A DNA stretch of 45,306 nt from Methylobacterium sp. WL119 (GTDB lineage Bacteria > Pseudomonadota > Alphaproteobacteria > Rhizobiales > Beijerinckiaceae), in contig NZ_VRUU01000035.1 in the NCBI RefSeq assembly GCF_008039875.1, positions 1 to 45,306 on the forward strand, read 5' to 3'. Of this stretch, positions 1 through 11,341 are shown piece by piece. The translations under genes were made by a program, and so were the position numbers. The first letter of the stretch is position 1, and each line of letters opens with the position of its first letter. The notes beneath the pieces are model-generated. The model did no database searches, was not told where the DNA came from, and was given only the letters and a program-made list of their open reading frames with translations.

Positions 1-77
1 TTCGGACGGGGTCGGGGAGGCGGAAGCAGCGGGGCGATCTCGTCCCAGAGATCGTCGGGAAGAAGTGCGCGGGCCAT
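1..77 (-). CDS. IS5-type transposase, N-terminal fragment (runs off window)
   Basis: Only the first 25 codons are visible on the minus strand, from an ATG at 77. They read MARALLPDDLWDEIAPLLPP and continue with a proline/arginine-rich stretch. This is the typical opening of IS5-superfamily DDE transposases (a 'W..I.PLLP' N-terminal motif). The rest lies beyond the left edge, so it is unknown whether the gene is intact. The IS end should fall between the ATG and the cache gene that ends at 215, but I could not identify a terminal inverted repeat with confidence. A second, decayed IS5-like gene lies at 1627-2200, so this margin has been hit more than once. Confidence 0.7.
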   Translation of the reverse strand, partial: MARALLPDDLWDEIAPLLPPPRPRP

Positions 78-214
78 GAAACACCAACGCACATCAACGC
101 TCAGGGTGCCGTTCTGTTAGGCGCTCTAAAGACCTGCGTCCAGGCCGAGAAGCTCTCCCATCGCGCCTTGCGAAGGCGCCCGAGCCGTCCGCCACGGGCG
201 TCGCTGCAACGCGG

Positions 215-694
215 TCAATCGACATAGACGCCGGCGCCCACGAGCGCAGCCACGCCTCCGACGCGCGTTCCGCAGACATAGCTCCACTTGACGGACGGTA
301 TCGATGAACCGGGCTTGGGAAACATGTAGTCGACCCAGCCGGCGCCGAACCTATTGACGACATCGATGAAGTCTTTGTGAAATCGGTTCCCGTCGGCATC
401 GCGCTCGTTGAACAGATCCCGTCCCTCGCGATCCGGATGAGCGGCGTTGAACAGGACGGTGCCCTGCATGTCGACGACGAACAGGTATACGTCCCCATGA
501 CGCCAGAACGTATTCTTCTTTCGAAAATCTCCGAATGCTTCCGCACCGTGCGTTTCCAGAATCCGGGCCGCCTCATCAACGAGCGCCTCGATGTCCACCG
601 CCTGGCTCGACGATGGAGGATTGATCATCTCGGCGACAAGGATCCTCGCGCTTAAGGCCAGCACCGCCGGCCAGATCAGCAGGGGCTTGAACAT
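215..694 (-). CDS. Secreted single Cache-domain protein
   Basis: A 159-residue protein with an N-terminal hydrophobic segment (residues 3-21) that looks like a signal peptide or anchor. One small sensory domain follows. The middle has features of the Cache_2 family: 'YLFVVDMQGTVLFNAAHP', a 'GRDLF' motif, a 'DADGNRFHKDFIDVV' helix and 'GWVDYMFPKPGS'. Cache domains bind small ligands outside the cytoplasm, usually as the sensor part of chemoreceptors or histidine kinases. Here no output domain is fused, as in stand-alone periplasmic Cache proteins. No partner kinase or receptor gene is adjacent, so its ligand and role cannot be inferred. It lies beside an IS end at the left edge. Confidence 0.75.
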   Translation of the reverse strand: MFKPLLIWPAVLALSARILVAEMINPPSSSQAVDIEALVDEAARILETHGAEAFGDFRKKNTFWRHGDVYLFVVDMQGTVLFNAAHPDREGRDLFNERDADGNRFHKDFIDVVNRFGAGWVDYMFPKPGSSIPSVKWSYVCGTRVGGVAALVGAGVYVD

Positions 695-754
695 GCCGGC
701 GCCTCGATGACGAGCACAACGGTCCTGCGACAGGCCGTGACCGGAGACCAGGAC

Positions 755-1126
755 CTATTTGTCGGAACCCGTCATCGTCGACGAATTCCCATGCGTTTCG
801 ATTTCGGACGGGATGAAAGCGGCCGAGGTCGGCGTCTCGAAGGTGCGATCATTGCCTTTGTTGCGCCCTAGCACGATTGCCCACCAGCGCCGCTTGATGA
901 CAACGGGAATCTCAACAGCGTTGATAGGCGATCTCGAGCTTATAAGACAATCATGCCGATCGATGATTTGACCGAGCCGCTTCAGCGCCGCGAAATTCTG
1001 GGCGGCCATCAATTTATGTCCCAAGCAAGCGCCGCCCTCGCTCAAGCAAAGAAAAGTTTCCTCTGCGCGCGCAATAATATTCCTTGCTTCATCGCAATAT
1101 AATCCGACTTTTGCCAGATCCGACAT
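755..1126 (-). CDS. Hypothetical protein
   Basis: A predicted protein of 123 residues that I do not recognise. The start at 1126 (MSDLAKVGLY) is chosen because GGAG lies about 6 nt upstream on the minus strand; an in-frame ATG at 1147 is possible but has no better site. The N-terminal half is probably helical and has several cysteines; residues around 65-80 are basic and aromatic ('VVIKRRWWAIVLGR'). There is no signal peptide. Codon use includes more A/T-ending codons than the neighbouring chromosome, which agrees with a transferred or relaxed region. It stands alone between the cache gene and an AT-richer gap. The reading frame is convincing mainly by length and ribosome site. Confidence 0.45.
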   Translation of the reverse strand: MSDLAKVGLYCDEARNIIARAEETFLCLSEGGACLGHKLMAAQNFAALKRLGQIIDRHDCLISSRSPINAVEIPVVIKRRWWAIVLGRNKGNDRTFETPTSAAFIPSEIETHGNSSTMTGSDK

Positions 1127-1147
1127 CTGCCACTCCATGTATACCAC

Positions 1148-1626
1148 ACGTGTGATGCTAGGAATCGCTTGGCCTCGTTACATCATGCGTTTGATGGATG
1201 CAATGGATGAATGCCGCAACACAGATCAACCGGCGGGAGGCAGGGCGGAAACCGTTTGGTTTTCATGGCCTGACTGGCTCCGCAAGGCCAAAGAGCCCCG
1301 TAGGCAGCCGATTCTGCTTGGCCTTCGGGGAAGGATGGCTTACGTAAATTCCGATAAACAGTTAAGTTACGCCCTGCAAGGCCGTCGTCTTGCAATCGTC
1401 TTTCGAGTATATATTTGATAGCACGTCCTTATCTTCGACATCAACAACATAGAATTGCGGAAATTTGCAGTCTTGCAAGTCTAAGAGACGACTTCACGAC
1501 GCAGCCGGGATGAGGGAAAAATCCAGGCTATTTACTGAAGCAAAAGTCATGCGCCTCATGAAATACCTTGATTTATTGCGATATACAAGTCGGTTTTTGA
1601 TTACTGAAGAGGTTACTTAGAAAAAT
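1148..1626. other. AT-richer intergenic stretch without a supported gene
   Basis: About 480 bp with visibly lower GC than the rest of the window, above all 1390-1630. Short open frames exist on both strands, but none has a convincing ribosome site or recognisable protein. It joins directly onto the 5' end of a decayed IS5 transposase. I read it as a remnant of acquired DNA or a degraded gene. Confidence 0.5.
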
Positions 1627-2200
1627 TATATTTATTGGTTCTCGGCGACGGGCCGTGGAAGCGCTGGGCGCCCCTGATCATTGGGGGGGCCGGACCTGAA
1701 GGGCGCGGCCCGGTGCGACGACCGGACGTTCGTCGGGGGCGTCCTCTGGATCCAGCGCCGCGGCTGGCCTCGACGCGATCCGCCGGAGGCTCCGAGCAGA
1801 ACGGCGTGCTTCGTCGGTTCGGCTGCCGGAACCGGAGAGGGGGGTGGCGGCAGATCTCCGGGGCGCTGTCGGACGATCCCGGCTTCGAAGACCCGATCGT
1901 GGATGCCACCATCGCGCGCGCCCGCCGGCCTTCGGTCGGCGCCGGGGGCCGGCGATCGAGCCGCGTCCGACCCGGCGCTCGGACGTTCGCGCGGCCGGCG
2001 GAGCAGTCGGATCCATTTCGCCTTGCACGGCCCAGGCTGCCCGGTTGTGCTTCACCCTCGGCGCGGGCCGGAGGGGCGGTGCGCCTCAGGCCGAGAGCCT
2101 GATCACCCACCTTCGGGTCGACATCGTCACGGCCGATGCGGCTTGGGACAGGAATCGCCTGCGCGAAGCCCGTCGCCGGCATCGTCCCAGGACTCGAACC
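1627..2200 (+). pseudogene. Decayed IS5-family transposase (multiple frameshifts)
   Basis: Pieces of one IS5-type DDE transposase can be followed across all three plus frames. The start reads 'LVLGDGPWKRWAPLI' (about 1630-1680). Next comes 'DDRTFVGGVLWIQRRG' in another frame (about 1710-1765), then 'ALSDDPGFEDPIVDATI' (about 1860-1915, holding the first catalytic Asp region). 'ALGRSRGRRSSRIHFAL' (about 1975-2030) and 'GGAPQAESLITHLRVD' with 'VTADAAWDRNRLREA' (about 2070-2165) follow. At least three frame changes are needed. The C-terminal part with the catalytic Glu (usually Y..R..VE..F) is not recognisable. The element is therefore dead. Substitutions as well as indels suggest that it is old. 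Confidence 0.7.
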
Positions 2201-2302
2201 ACTGCCCACGCGGCCCGAAGTGCCCGACGATGCAGCTTCACGGGCTCGAGCCGGCCCAGGCATCCAAACCCGTCTTCGCCGCGGCGAGATGGAACACGCT
2301 CG

Positions 2303-2380
2303 TCAGCGCCACCCGAGCAGCACGAGGTAGCCGGAATAGGTGAGGGCGGTGGCCATCAGGGCGAGCGCGGTCGGATCCAT
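2303..2380 (-). CDS. Possible 25-residue hydrophobic micro-protein
   Basis: A short frame starting at an ATG at 2380 encodes MDPTALALMATALTYSGYLV followed by LLGWR and a stop. It could form a single membrane helix. It lies about 80 nt downstream of the transglutaminase-like gene on the same strand and could be co-transcribed. No good Shine-Dalgarno sequence precedes it, so this is only a candidate. Confidence 0.2.
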   Translation of the reverse strand: MDPTALALMATALTYSGYLVLLGWR

Positions 2381-2462
2381 GGCGGGCGGATACCGGGGGG
2401 AGTCCCGCGCGGCCATCCCGCGATCCGTCGCTGCGGCGGGATGCCCTGGCGCGGGCGGACGC

Positions 2463-3308
2463 TCAGGCGGCCTGCATCAGCACGAAGTCGTCGGGCACCG
2501 CGTCGGTGTGGACGTCGAACTGCGCCAGCAGCGCCGTGCCGAAGCTGGTGGAGATCGCGACGTCGGTGGCGTCGCGGCCGCGCGCGATGACAATGCGGCC
2601 GATCCGGCGCGCGTCGTGGCGGGCGTCGAAGGTGTACCAGCGGCCACCGTTCGGGCCGTTCAGGTAGACCTCGAACCAGGCGGAGAAGTCCATCGGGTTG
2701 ATGTCGACCGGCACGCCGATGTCGCCGAGATAGCCGGTGCAGTAGCGCGCCGGAATGTTCATGCAGCGGCACAGGGCGACGGCGAGGTGCGCGTAGTCGC
2801 GGCAGACGCCGACCTGCTGGTTGTAGCCGTCGAAGGCCGAGCGGGTGGCGTCGGCGAGCTGGTAGTCGAAGCGGATGCGCTGGTGCACCCAGGTGACGAT
2901 CGCCTGCACCCGGGCCCAGCCCTCTTGCGTGTTGCCGAACAGCGACCACGCGATGCCGGAGAGCTTGTCGGTCTCGCAATAGCGCGAGCCCAGCAGGAAC
3001 ACGAGCACGTCGTCGGGCAGGTCCGGCACCGCGAATTGCTGCGCGGTCGGCTCGTAGGCGTCGAGCTCGCCGCTGTCGACGATCAGGAAGTCGGCCGACA
3101 CCGTGATGCGCCCGCCCGGCGACAGCAGCCGCACGCAGGTGTTGCCGAACCCGTCGGTGTAGGTCCGCATCGGCACCGGCGGATCGACCCGCATCGCGTC
3201 GGAGGTGAGCAGGTCGATCGCCCGCGAGGGGTGGACGTTGAGCTGGTAGGTGAGCGCCGTCGGGCCGAACGTGTCGTAGCCGATCGTGTAGCCGGTCCGG
3301 ATCTTCAT
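2463..3308 (-). CDS. Transglutaminase-like family protein
   Basis: A 281-residue cytosolic protein with the bacterial transglutaminase-like architecture. Residues 1-125 form an N-terminal beta-rich domain. The papain-like core follows (about 130-235), then a short C-terminal tail. The nucleophile region is clear: 'QVGVCRDYAHLAVALCR' with Cys169. The region that normally carries the catalytic His reads 'MDFSAWFEVYL', so the expected His is Ser209. The Asp region 'WYTFDARHDARRIGRI' (Asp228) is present. Some relatives cleave peptides and others are non-catalytic, so activity is uncertain. The start at ATG 3308 (MKIRTGYTIGYD) fits the family N-terminus; the open frame extends upstream without family-like sequence. 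It stands alone downstream of the gcv operon. Confidence 0.85.
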   Translation of the reverse strand: MKIRTGYTIGYDTFGPTALTYQLNVHPSRAIDLLTSDAMRVDPPVPMRTYTDGFGNTCVRLLSPGGRITVSADFLIVDSGELDAYEPTAQQFAVPDLPDDVLVFLLGSRYCETDKLSGIAWSLFGNTQEGWARVQAIVTWVHQRIRFDYQLADATRSAFDGYNQQVGVCRDYAHLAVALCRCMNIPARYCTGYLGDIGVPVDINPMDFSAWFEVYLNGPNGGRWYTFDARHDARRIGRIVIARGRDATDVAISTSFGTALLAQFDVHTDAVPDDFVLMQAA

Positions 3309-3511
3309 GGGGCGCTCCGCCGCGAGGAGGAAAGACTTTCCAAATACCGGTAGAGGTGAATGTTCCTCATGCGAAAGTGCCGGAACGGGCATTCGGCGCT
3401 CAAAGAGTCGGCAAATGGCGCGGAACCGTCATTCGAGGCTCCCGAAACGTCGGGTGCGTGCCGGCCGGCGGCCGGAACGCGTCGTCGCCGAGGGGCGCGG
3501 CGGGCGTCGGT

Positions 3512-6367
<2,856 letters not shown>

Positions 6368-6439
6368 GGCGGCATCCCGGCTTGGAAGGGCGATAAGGCC
6401 GCCGGCGCGTCGGCGCCGGCGGCGGAGCGTCGCAGGCGG

Positions 6440-6802
6440 TTACTTCGGCAGGGCGGCGTAGGCGGCCTCGTCCATCAGCCCGTCCATCTCGGACGGGTCG
6501 TCGAGGCGCAGGCGGTAGAGCCAGCCGGCCCCTTGCGGATCGGTGCCGACGGCGGCCGGGTCGCCCGCCGCCGCGTCGTTGACCGCGACGACCTCGCCCG
6601 AGAGCGGGGCGTAGACGTCCGAGGCCGCCTTGACCGATTCGACGACGGCCGCCGCCTCGCCCTTCGACAGCTTGGCGCCGACCTTCGGCAGCTCGATGAA
6701 GACGAGGTCGCCGAGCTGCTCGGCGGCATGCGCCGTGATGCCGACGGTGACGACCTCGCCCTCCGCCCTCAGCCACTCGTGCGCGTCGGTGAATCGCAGC
6801 AT
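6440..6802 (-). CDS. gcvH: Glycine cleavage system H protein
   Basis: Lipoyl carrier of the glycine cleavage system, 120 residues, close to the usual 120-130. The start '[12 protein letters not shown]' is the typical H-protein opening. The lipoyl-lysine lies in '[14 protein letters not shown]' at Lys58. The C-terminal '[10 protein letters not shown]' and 'DEAAYAAL' segments are also family-typical. It shuttles the aminomethyl group between GcvP and GcvT, and reducing equivalents to lipoamide dehydrogenase. The gene lies between gcvT (23 nt upstream) and gcvP (72 nt downstream) in one operon. Confidence 0.97.
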   Translation of the reverse strand: MLRFTDAHEWLRAEGEVVTVGITAHAAEQLGDLVFIELPKVGAKLSKGEAAAVVESVKAASDVYAPLSGEVVAVNDAAAGDPAAVGTDPQGAGWLYRLRLDDPSEMDGLMDEAAYAALPK

Positions 6803-6825
6803 GGTCTTGCTCCTGACGGGATGTT

Positions 6826-7995
6826 TCAGATCCGGCCGCGCTTGAACCCGGCCGGGACGAAGGGGAGGGGGACGACCCGAACCGGCAGGCGCTGGCCGCG
6901 GACCTCGGCGAAGACGCGGGTGCCGTCGGTCCCGAGCGCGACGGGCAGCATCGCCATCGCCGCCGGCGCGCCGAGGCTCGGGCCGAAGCCGCCGGAGGTG
7001 ACGGTGCCGACGGGCTCGGTGCCGGCCTCCTCGGCAAACAGCGGTGCCCCCGCCCGCACCGGGCTGCGCCCCTCCGGGCGCAGGCCGACGCGGCGGCGGG
7101 ACGGGCCGGCGGCGATCTCGGCGAGGATCCGGGCGTCGCCCGGGAAGCCGCCGGCGCGCGCGCCGCCGATGCGGCGCACGGACGGGATCGCCCAGGCCAG
7201 GCCGGCTTCGACCGGCGAGGTGTCGGGGCCGATATCGGCGCCGTGCAGGCACAGGCCAGCTTCGAGCCGAAGCGAATCGCGGGCGCCGAGCCCGATCGGC
7301 ATCACCGCCGCGTCCGCGAGCAGGGCCTCGGCGACGGCCTCGGCGGCGACGTCCGGCAGCGAGATCTCGAAGCCGTCCTCGCCGGTGTAGCCGGAGCGGG
7401 TCACGAGGCAGGCATGCCCGAGGATCGGAACCTCCGCCGCATCCATGAAGCGCATCGCCGCGACCTGCGGGGCGATGCGCGCCAGGGCGGCTTCCGCCTT
7501 CGGGCCCTGGAGCGCGATCAGCGCGCGGTCGAGCGCCGTCGCCGTCACCGCGGCGGGAAGGTAGGCCCGGAGATGGGCGAGGTCGGCCGCCTTGTTGGCA
7601 GCGTTGACCACCAGCACCAGCCGGTCGCCGAGATTGCCCACCATCAGGTCGTCGCGGATGCCGCCGGCGGCGTCGGTCAGCAGGCCGTAGCGCTGCCGGC
7701 CGGGCTTCAGCCCGACGATGTCGGCCGGGATCAGGGCCTCGAGGGCGCGGGCGGCCTCGGCCGGGTCGTCCGCCGCGAGCGCGATCTGGCCCATATGGGA
7801 CACGTCGAACAGGCCGGCGTTCGCGCGGGTGTGAATGTGCTCCTTCAGCAGCCCGGCGGGATAGTGCAACGGCATGTCGTAGCCGGAGAACGGCACCATC
7901 CGCGCGCCGCGGCGCAGATGCAGGGCGTGCAGCGGGTTGCGCAGCAGGCCGGAAGCGCGGGGGGTGTCGACGGTCGCGAGGGGGTCCGCATGCAT
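6826..7995 (-). CDS. gcvT: Aminomethyltransferase, glycine cleavage T protein
   Basis: T-protein transfers the methylene carbon from the aminomethyl-lipoyl H-protein to tetrahydrofolate, giving 5,10-methylene-THF and ammonia. The 389-residue protein has the folate-binding GcvT fold: '[16 protein letters not shown]' near residue 30, '[10 protein letters not shown]' near 60, '[12 protein letters not shown]' (about 200) and a C-terminal barrel with '[15 protein letters not shown]'. The start ATG 7995 ([17 protein letters not shown]) sits 58 nt after the riboswitch with GGAAA about 10 nt before it. It is the first gene of gcvTHP. In a methylotroph-type organism the C1 unit could feed serine synthesis or THF pools; that part is inference. 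Confidence 0.96.
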   Translation of the reverse strand: MHADPLATVDTPRASGLLRNPLHALHLRRGARMVPFSGYDMPLHYPAGLLKEHIHTRANAGLFDVSHMGQIALAADDPAEAARALEALIPADIVGLKPGRQRYGLLTDAAGGIRDDLMVGNLGDRLVLVVNAANKAADLAHLRAYLPAAVTATALDRALIALQGPKAEAALARIAPQVAAMRFMDAAEVPILGHACLVTRSGYTGEDGFEISLPDVAAEAVAEALLADAAVMPIGLGARDSLRLEAGLCLHGADIGPDTSPVEAGLAWAIPSVRRIGGARAGGFPGDARILAEIAAGPSRRRVGLRPEGRSPVRAGAPLFAEEAGTEPVGTVTSGGFGPSLGAPAAMAMLPVALGTDGTRVFAEVRGQRLPVRVVPLPFVPAGFKRGRI

Positions 7996-8025
7996 CTGGT
8001 GTTTCCACGACGACGAGCCGCCGAA

Positions 8026-8041
8026 GAACGCGGATGCGTTC
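8026..8041 (-). promoter_or_regulatory. Candidate expression-platform hairpin of the glycine riboswitch
   Basis: A 6-bp stem (gaacgc / gcgttc) with a 4-nt loop lies between the second aptamer and the gcvT start, about 30 nt before the ATG. There is no U-tract, so it does not look like a standard intrinsic terminator. It could take part in a translational switch. This is inference from position only. Confidence 0.3.
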
Positions 8042-8053
8042 CTCGGATGCCCC

Positions 8054-8250
8054 CATCTGTCGCGGTTACCTGAGAGCTTCCCCCGGACGCCGCGTCGGCG
8101 GTCTCCGAGGTTTCTCCTTCGGTGGGCGCCAGGTGGCGCCTCTCTCCAGATCGTCCAACGATACGGTGATTGTGCCTGAGAGTTTCCGGGGGTGGTTGCT
8201 CCGTCGGCGCCATGATCGGTCGTCGGACCGATCTGGGCTCTCCCGTATCG
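8054..8250 (-). promoter_or_regulatory. Tandem glycine riboswitch
   Basis: Read on the minus strand, two glycine aptamers lie in series before gcvT. Aptamer 1 (about 8250 to 8159) has 'gggagagccc' near its 5' end, 'gacggagcaa' in the core and 'ggaaactctcaggcaca' at its 3' side; its P1 arms are cgatacgg/ccgtatcg. Aptamer 2 (about 8153 to 8054) has 'ggagagaggcgcc', 'ccgaaggagaaacct' and 'gggggaagctctcaggtaac', closed by atctg/cagat. These are the conserved blocks of the glycine riboswitch family (gcvT RNA). In known cases glycine binding turns on gcv expression. Placement directly upstream of gcvTHP fits. Confidence 0.93.
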
Positions 8251-8287
8251 CTTTATGCGGACGCGGTCAGACTGGCATTCTGCGATG

Positions 8288-8307
8288 CGGCCGGCAAGCG
8301 CCGGCCG
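8288..8307. repeat. Hairpin in the gcv-liv divergent intergenic region
   Basis: A perfect 8-bp inverted repeat (cggccggc / gccggccg) with a 4-nt loop lies just upstream of the riboswitch. It may overlap the promoters of both divergent operons. No function is assignable. Confidence 0.3.
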
Positions 8308-8453
8308 GACAACCTGCCCCTGACTGTCACGCTTTCCGCTGCCGGAAGGGGTGTCATCGGCCGGGGAATGTTCGCGCCGCCTTCGAAAACGCGATGGACG
8401 CCGCCGGCGCTTCCGGCGATACATCCTGCTAAAGATGCAGGGGAGGGTTGCGT

Positions 8454-9204
8454 TTGGCACAGGACATCATCCTGTCCACGACCAGGTTGACCAAGGAGTT
8501 TAAGGGGTTCCGCGCCGTCAACGGCGTGACGCTCGAGGTTGTGCGCGGCACCATCCACGCGCTGATCGGCCCGAACGGCGCCGGCAAGACCACCTGCTTC
8601 AACCTTCTCACCAAGTTCCTCAGCCCCACGGCCGGCGCGATCCATTACAAGGGCCGCGACATCAGCCGCCTGCAGCCGGCCGACGTCGCCCGGCTCGGGC
8701 TGGTGCGCTCGTTCCAGATCTCGGCGGTGTTCCCCCACCTCACGGTGATGGAGAACGTCCGCATCGCGCTGCAGCGGCGCAAGCACGGCGACTCCTTCGA
8801 CTTCTGGCGCGCCGAGACGGTGCTGCGCCGCCTCGATGCCGAGGCCCTGGACCTCGTCGACCAGGTCGGCCTATCGGAATTCGCCGGCCACCAGGCGGTG
8901 GAGCTGTCCTACGGCCGCAAGCGCGCGCTCGAGATCGCCACCACCCTGGCGCTCGATCCCGAGATGCTGTTGCTCGACGAGCCGATGGCCGGGATGGGCC
9001 ACGAGGACGTCGAGCGCACCGCGGCCCTGATCCGGCGGGTCGGCAAGGACCGCACCATCCTGATGGTCGAGCACAACCTGTCGGTGGTCGCCTCGCTCTC
9101 CGACCGGATCACCGTGCTCGCCCGCGGCCAGGTGCTGGCGGAGGGCGACTACGCCACCGTGTCGAAGGATCCGCGCGTGATCGAGGCGTATATCGGGGCC
9201 GGGC

Positions 9205-9212
<8 letters not shown>
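8454..9212 (+). CDS. HAAT/LIV-type ABC transporter ATP-binding protein (LivG-like)
   Basis: First ATPase of a branched-chain amino-acid-type (HAAT family) importer, 252 residues. Walker A is 'GPNGAGKTTCFN' near residue 40. The signature region is 'ELSYGRKRALEIA', Walker B is 'MLLLDEPMAGM', and 'VEHNLSVV' carries the switch His. The long insert between Walker A and the signature and the C-terminal 'VIEAYIGAGHG' are typical of LivG. I choose the TTG at 8454 because the strong site aggggagg ends about 7 nt upstream; the in-frame TTG at 8448 would lie too close to it. It overlaps the next gene by 8 nt, so the pair is translationally coupled. Confidence 0.9.
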
Positions 9213-9945
<733 letters not shown>

Positions 9946-10072
9946 AGACCTCGGGCATCGACGGACTTCTAGAGTCCTCATACGAAGAGAAACGCGACGC
10001 ACGAGGCCGACGACGGACGGGCACTTGGCCCCGACGCGTAAAACGGCCGGCGCACCGAGGAGGACGGACCGG

Positions 10073-11275
10073 ATGCTGAGACGAATGCTGCTTGCCGCCG
10101 CGCTGGGGACCCTGACGGCGGCGGCCGCGCAGGGTCAGACGCCGGTCAAGATCGGCGTGCTCACCGACCGCTCCGGCGTCTACGCCGACATCGCGGGCGA
10201 GGGCTCGCTCGTGGCCGCCCGGATGGCGGTCGAGGACTTCAAGGCCGCCGACAAGGGCCTCAAGGTCGAGGTCATCTCGGCCGACCACCAGAACAAGCCC
10301 GACGTCGGCTCGGCGATCGCGCGGCAATGGTACGACCGCGACGGCGTCGACATGATCATCGACGGCGTGACCTCCTCCGTGGCCCTGGCGATCAACCAGG
10401 TCACCAAGGAGAAGAACAGGACCTTCATCGACACCGGCGCCGGCACCGCCGACCTCACCGGCGTGCAATGCACCCCCAACACCGTGCACTGGGTCTACGA
10501 CACGGTGGCGCTCGCCAACGGCACCGGCGGCGCCATGGTCAAGCGCGGCGGCGACACCTGGTTCTTCCTCACCGCCGACTACGTCTTCGGCCAGACGCTC
10601 CAGCGCGACACCACCGCGGTCGTCACCAAGAACGGCGGCAAGGTCGTCGGCTCGGTCAAGACCCCGTTCCCGACCGCCGACTTCTCCTCGTTCCTGCTGC
10701 AGGCGCAGGGGTCGGGCGCCAAGGTGATCGGGCTCGCCAACGCCGGCGGCGACACCATCAACGCGATCAAGCAGGCCGGCGAGTTCGGCATCACCGAGGG
10801 CGGGCAGGCGCTGGCCGGCCTCCTCGTCTTCTCCTCCGACGTGCATTCGCTCGGCACCAAGGTGGCCCAGGGGCTCGTCCTGACCGAGCCGTTCTACTGG
10901 GACCTCACCGACGCCACCCGCGCCTTCTCGGACCGCTTCGCCAAGCAGATGGGCGGCAAGAAGCCCACCGCCAACCATGCCGGCGTCTACGCAGGCACGC
11001 TCCACTACCTCAAGGCGGTGGAGGCGCTGAAGGCGGCCTCCGACGGCGCCAGGGTCGTCGCCAGGATGAAGGACATGCCGACCGACGACCCGCTGTTCGG
11101 CAAGGGCACGATCCGCGTCGACGGGCGCAAGATCCACGACATGTACCTGTTCGAGGTCAAGAAGCCCGCCGAGTCCAAGGGCGAGTGGGACCTCTACAAG
11201 CTGCTGGCCACCATCCCCGGCAACGAGGTGTTCCGCCCGCTGAACGAGGGCGGCTGCCCCCTCGTAAAGGGCTGA
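10073..11275 (+). CDS. ABC transporter substrate-binding protein, periplasmic (Peripla_BP_6 type)
   Basis: A 400-residue type I periplasmic binding protein. ATG 10073 is preceded by gaggagga about 8 nt upstream. The first about 23 residues (MLRRMLLAAALGTLTAAAAQ…) form a signal peptide. The mature part opens 'VKIGVLTDRSGVYADIAGEG', the family's first lobe. 'ISADHQNKPDVGSAIARQW' and 'TWFFLTADYVFGQTLQRD' follow. The C-terminal 'FEVKKPAESKGEWDLYKLL' is seen in a subgroup often next to acid- or aromatic-utilisation genes rather than in classical LivJ. The substrate is not readable from sequence. Adjacent acyl-CoA synthetase genes hint at a carboxylic acid as well as an amino acid. Confidence 0.92.
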   Translation: MLRRMLLAAALGTLTAAAAQGQTPVKIGVLTDRSGVYADIAGEGSLVAARMAVEDFKAADKGLKVEVISADHQNKPDVGSAIARQWYDRDGVDMIIDGVTSSVALAINQVTKEKNRTFIDTGAGTADLTGVQCTPNTVHWVYDTVALANGTGGAMVKRGGDTWFFLTADYVFGQTLQRDTTAVVTKNGGKVVGSVKTPFPTADFSSFLLQAQGSGAKVIGLANAGGDTINAIKQAGEFGITEGGQALAGLLVFSSDVHSLGTKVAQGLVLTEPFYWDLTDATRAFSDRFAKQMGGKKPTANHAGVYAGTLHYLKAVEALKAASDGARVVARMKDMPTDDPLFGKGTIRVDGRKIHDMYLFEVKKPAESKGEWDLYKLLATIPGNEVFRPLNEGGCPLVKG

Positions 11276-11341
11276 GCGGTTGGCGTTCTCCCGCGGCGCA
11301 CGGCGCGCCGCGGCGTCGGGGCAGACGATGGCTGGGTTGCG

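Noticed and set aside
1137..1418. 93-codon plus-strand frame in the AT-richer gap
   Set aside because: No ribosome site, no recognisable motif, and a competing frame on the other strand is equally long. Coding status is unsupported.
2182..2198. Minus-strand ggttcgagtcctgggac resembling a tRNA T-arm
   Set aside because: The T-stem does not pair (two mismatches), no anticodon or D-arm follows at the right distance, and the sequence lies in the decayed transposase.
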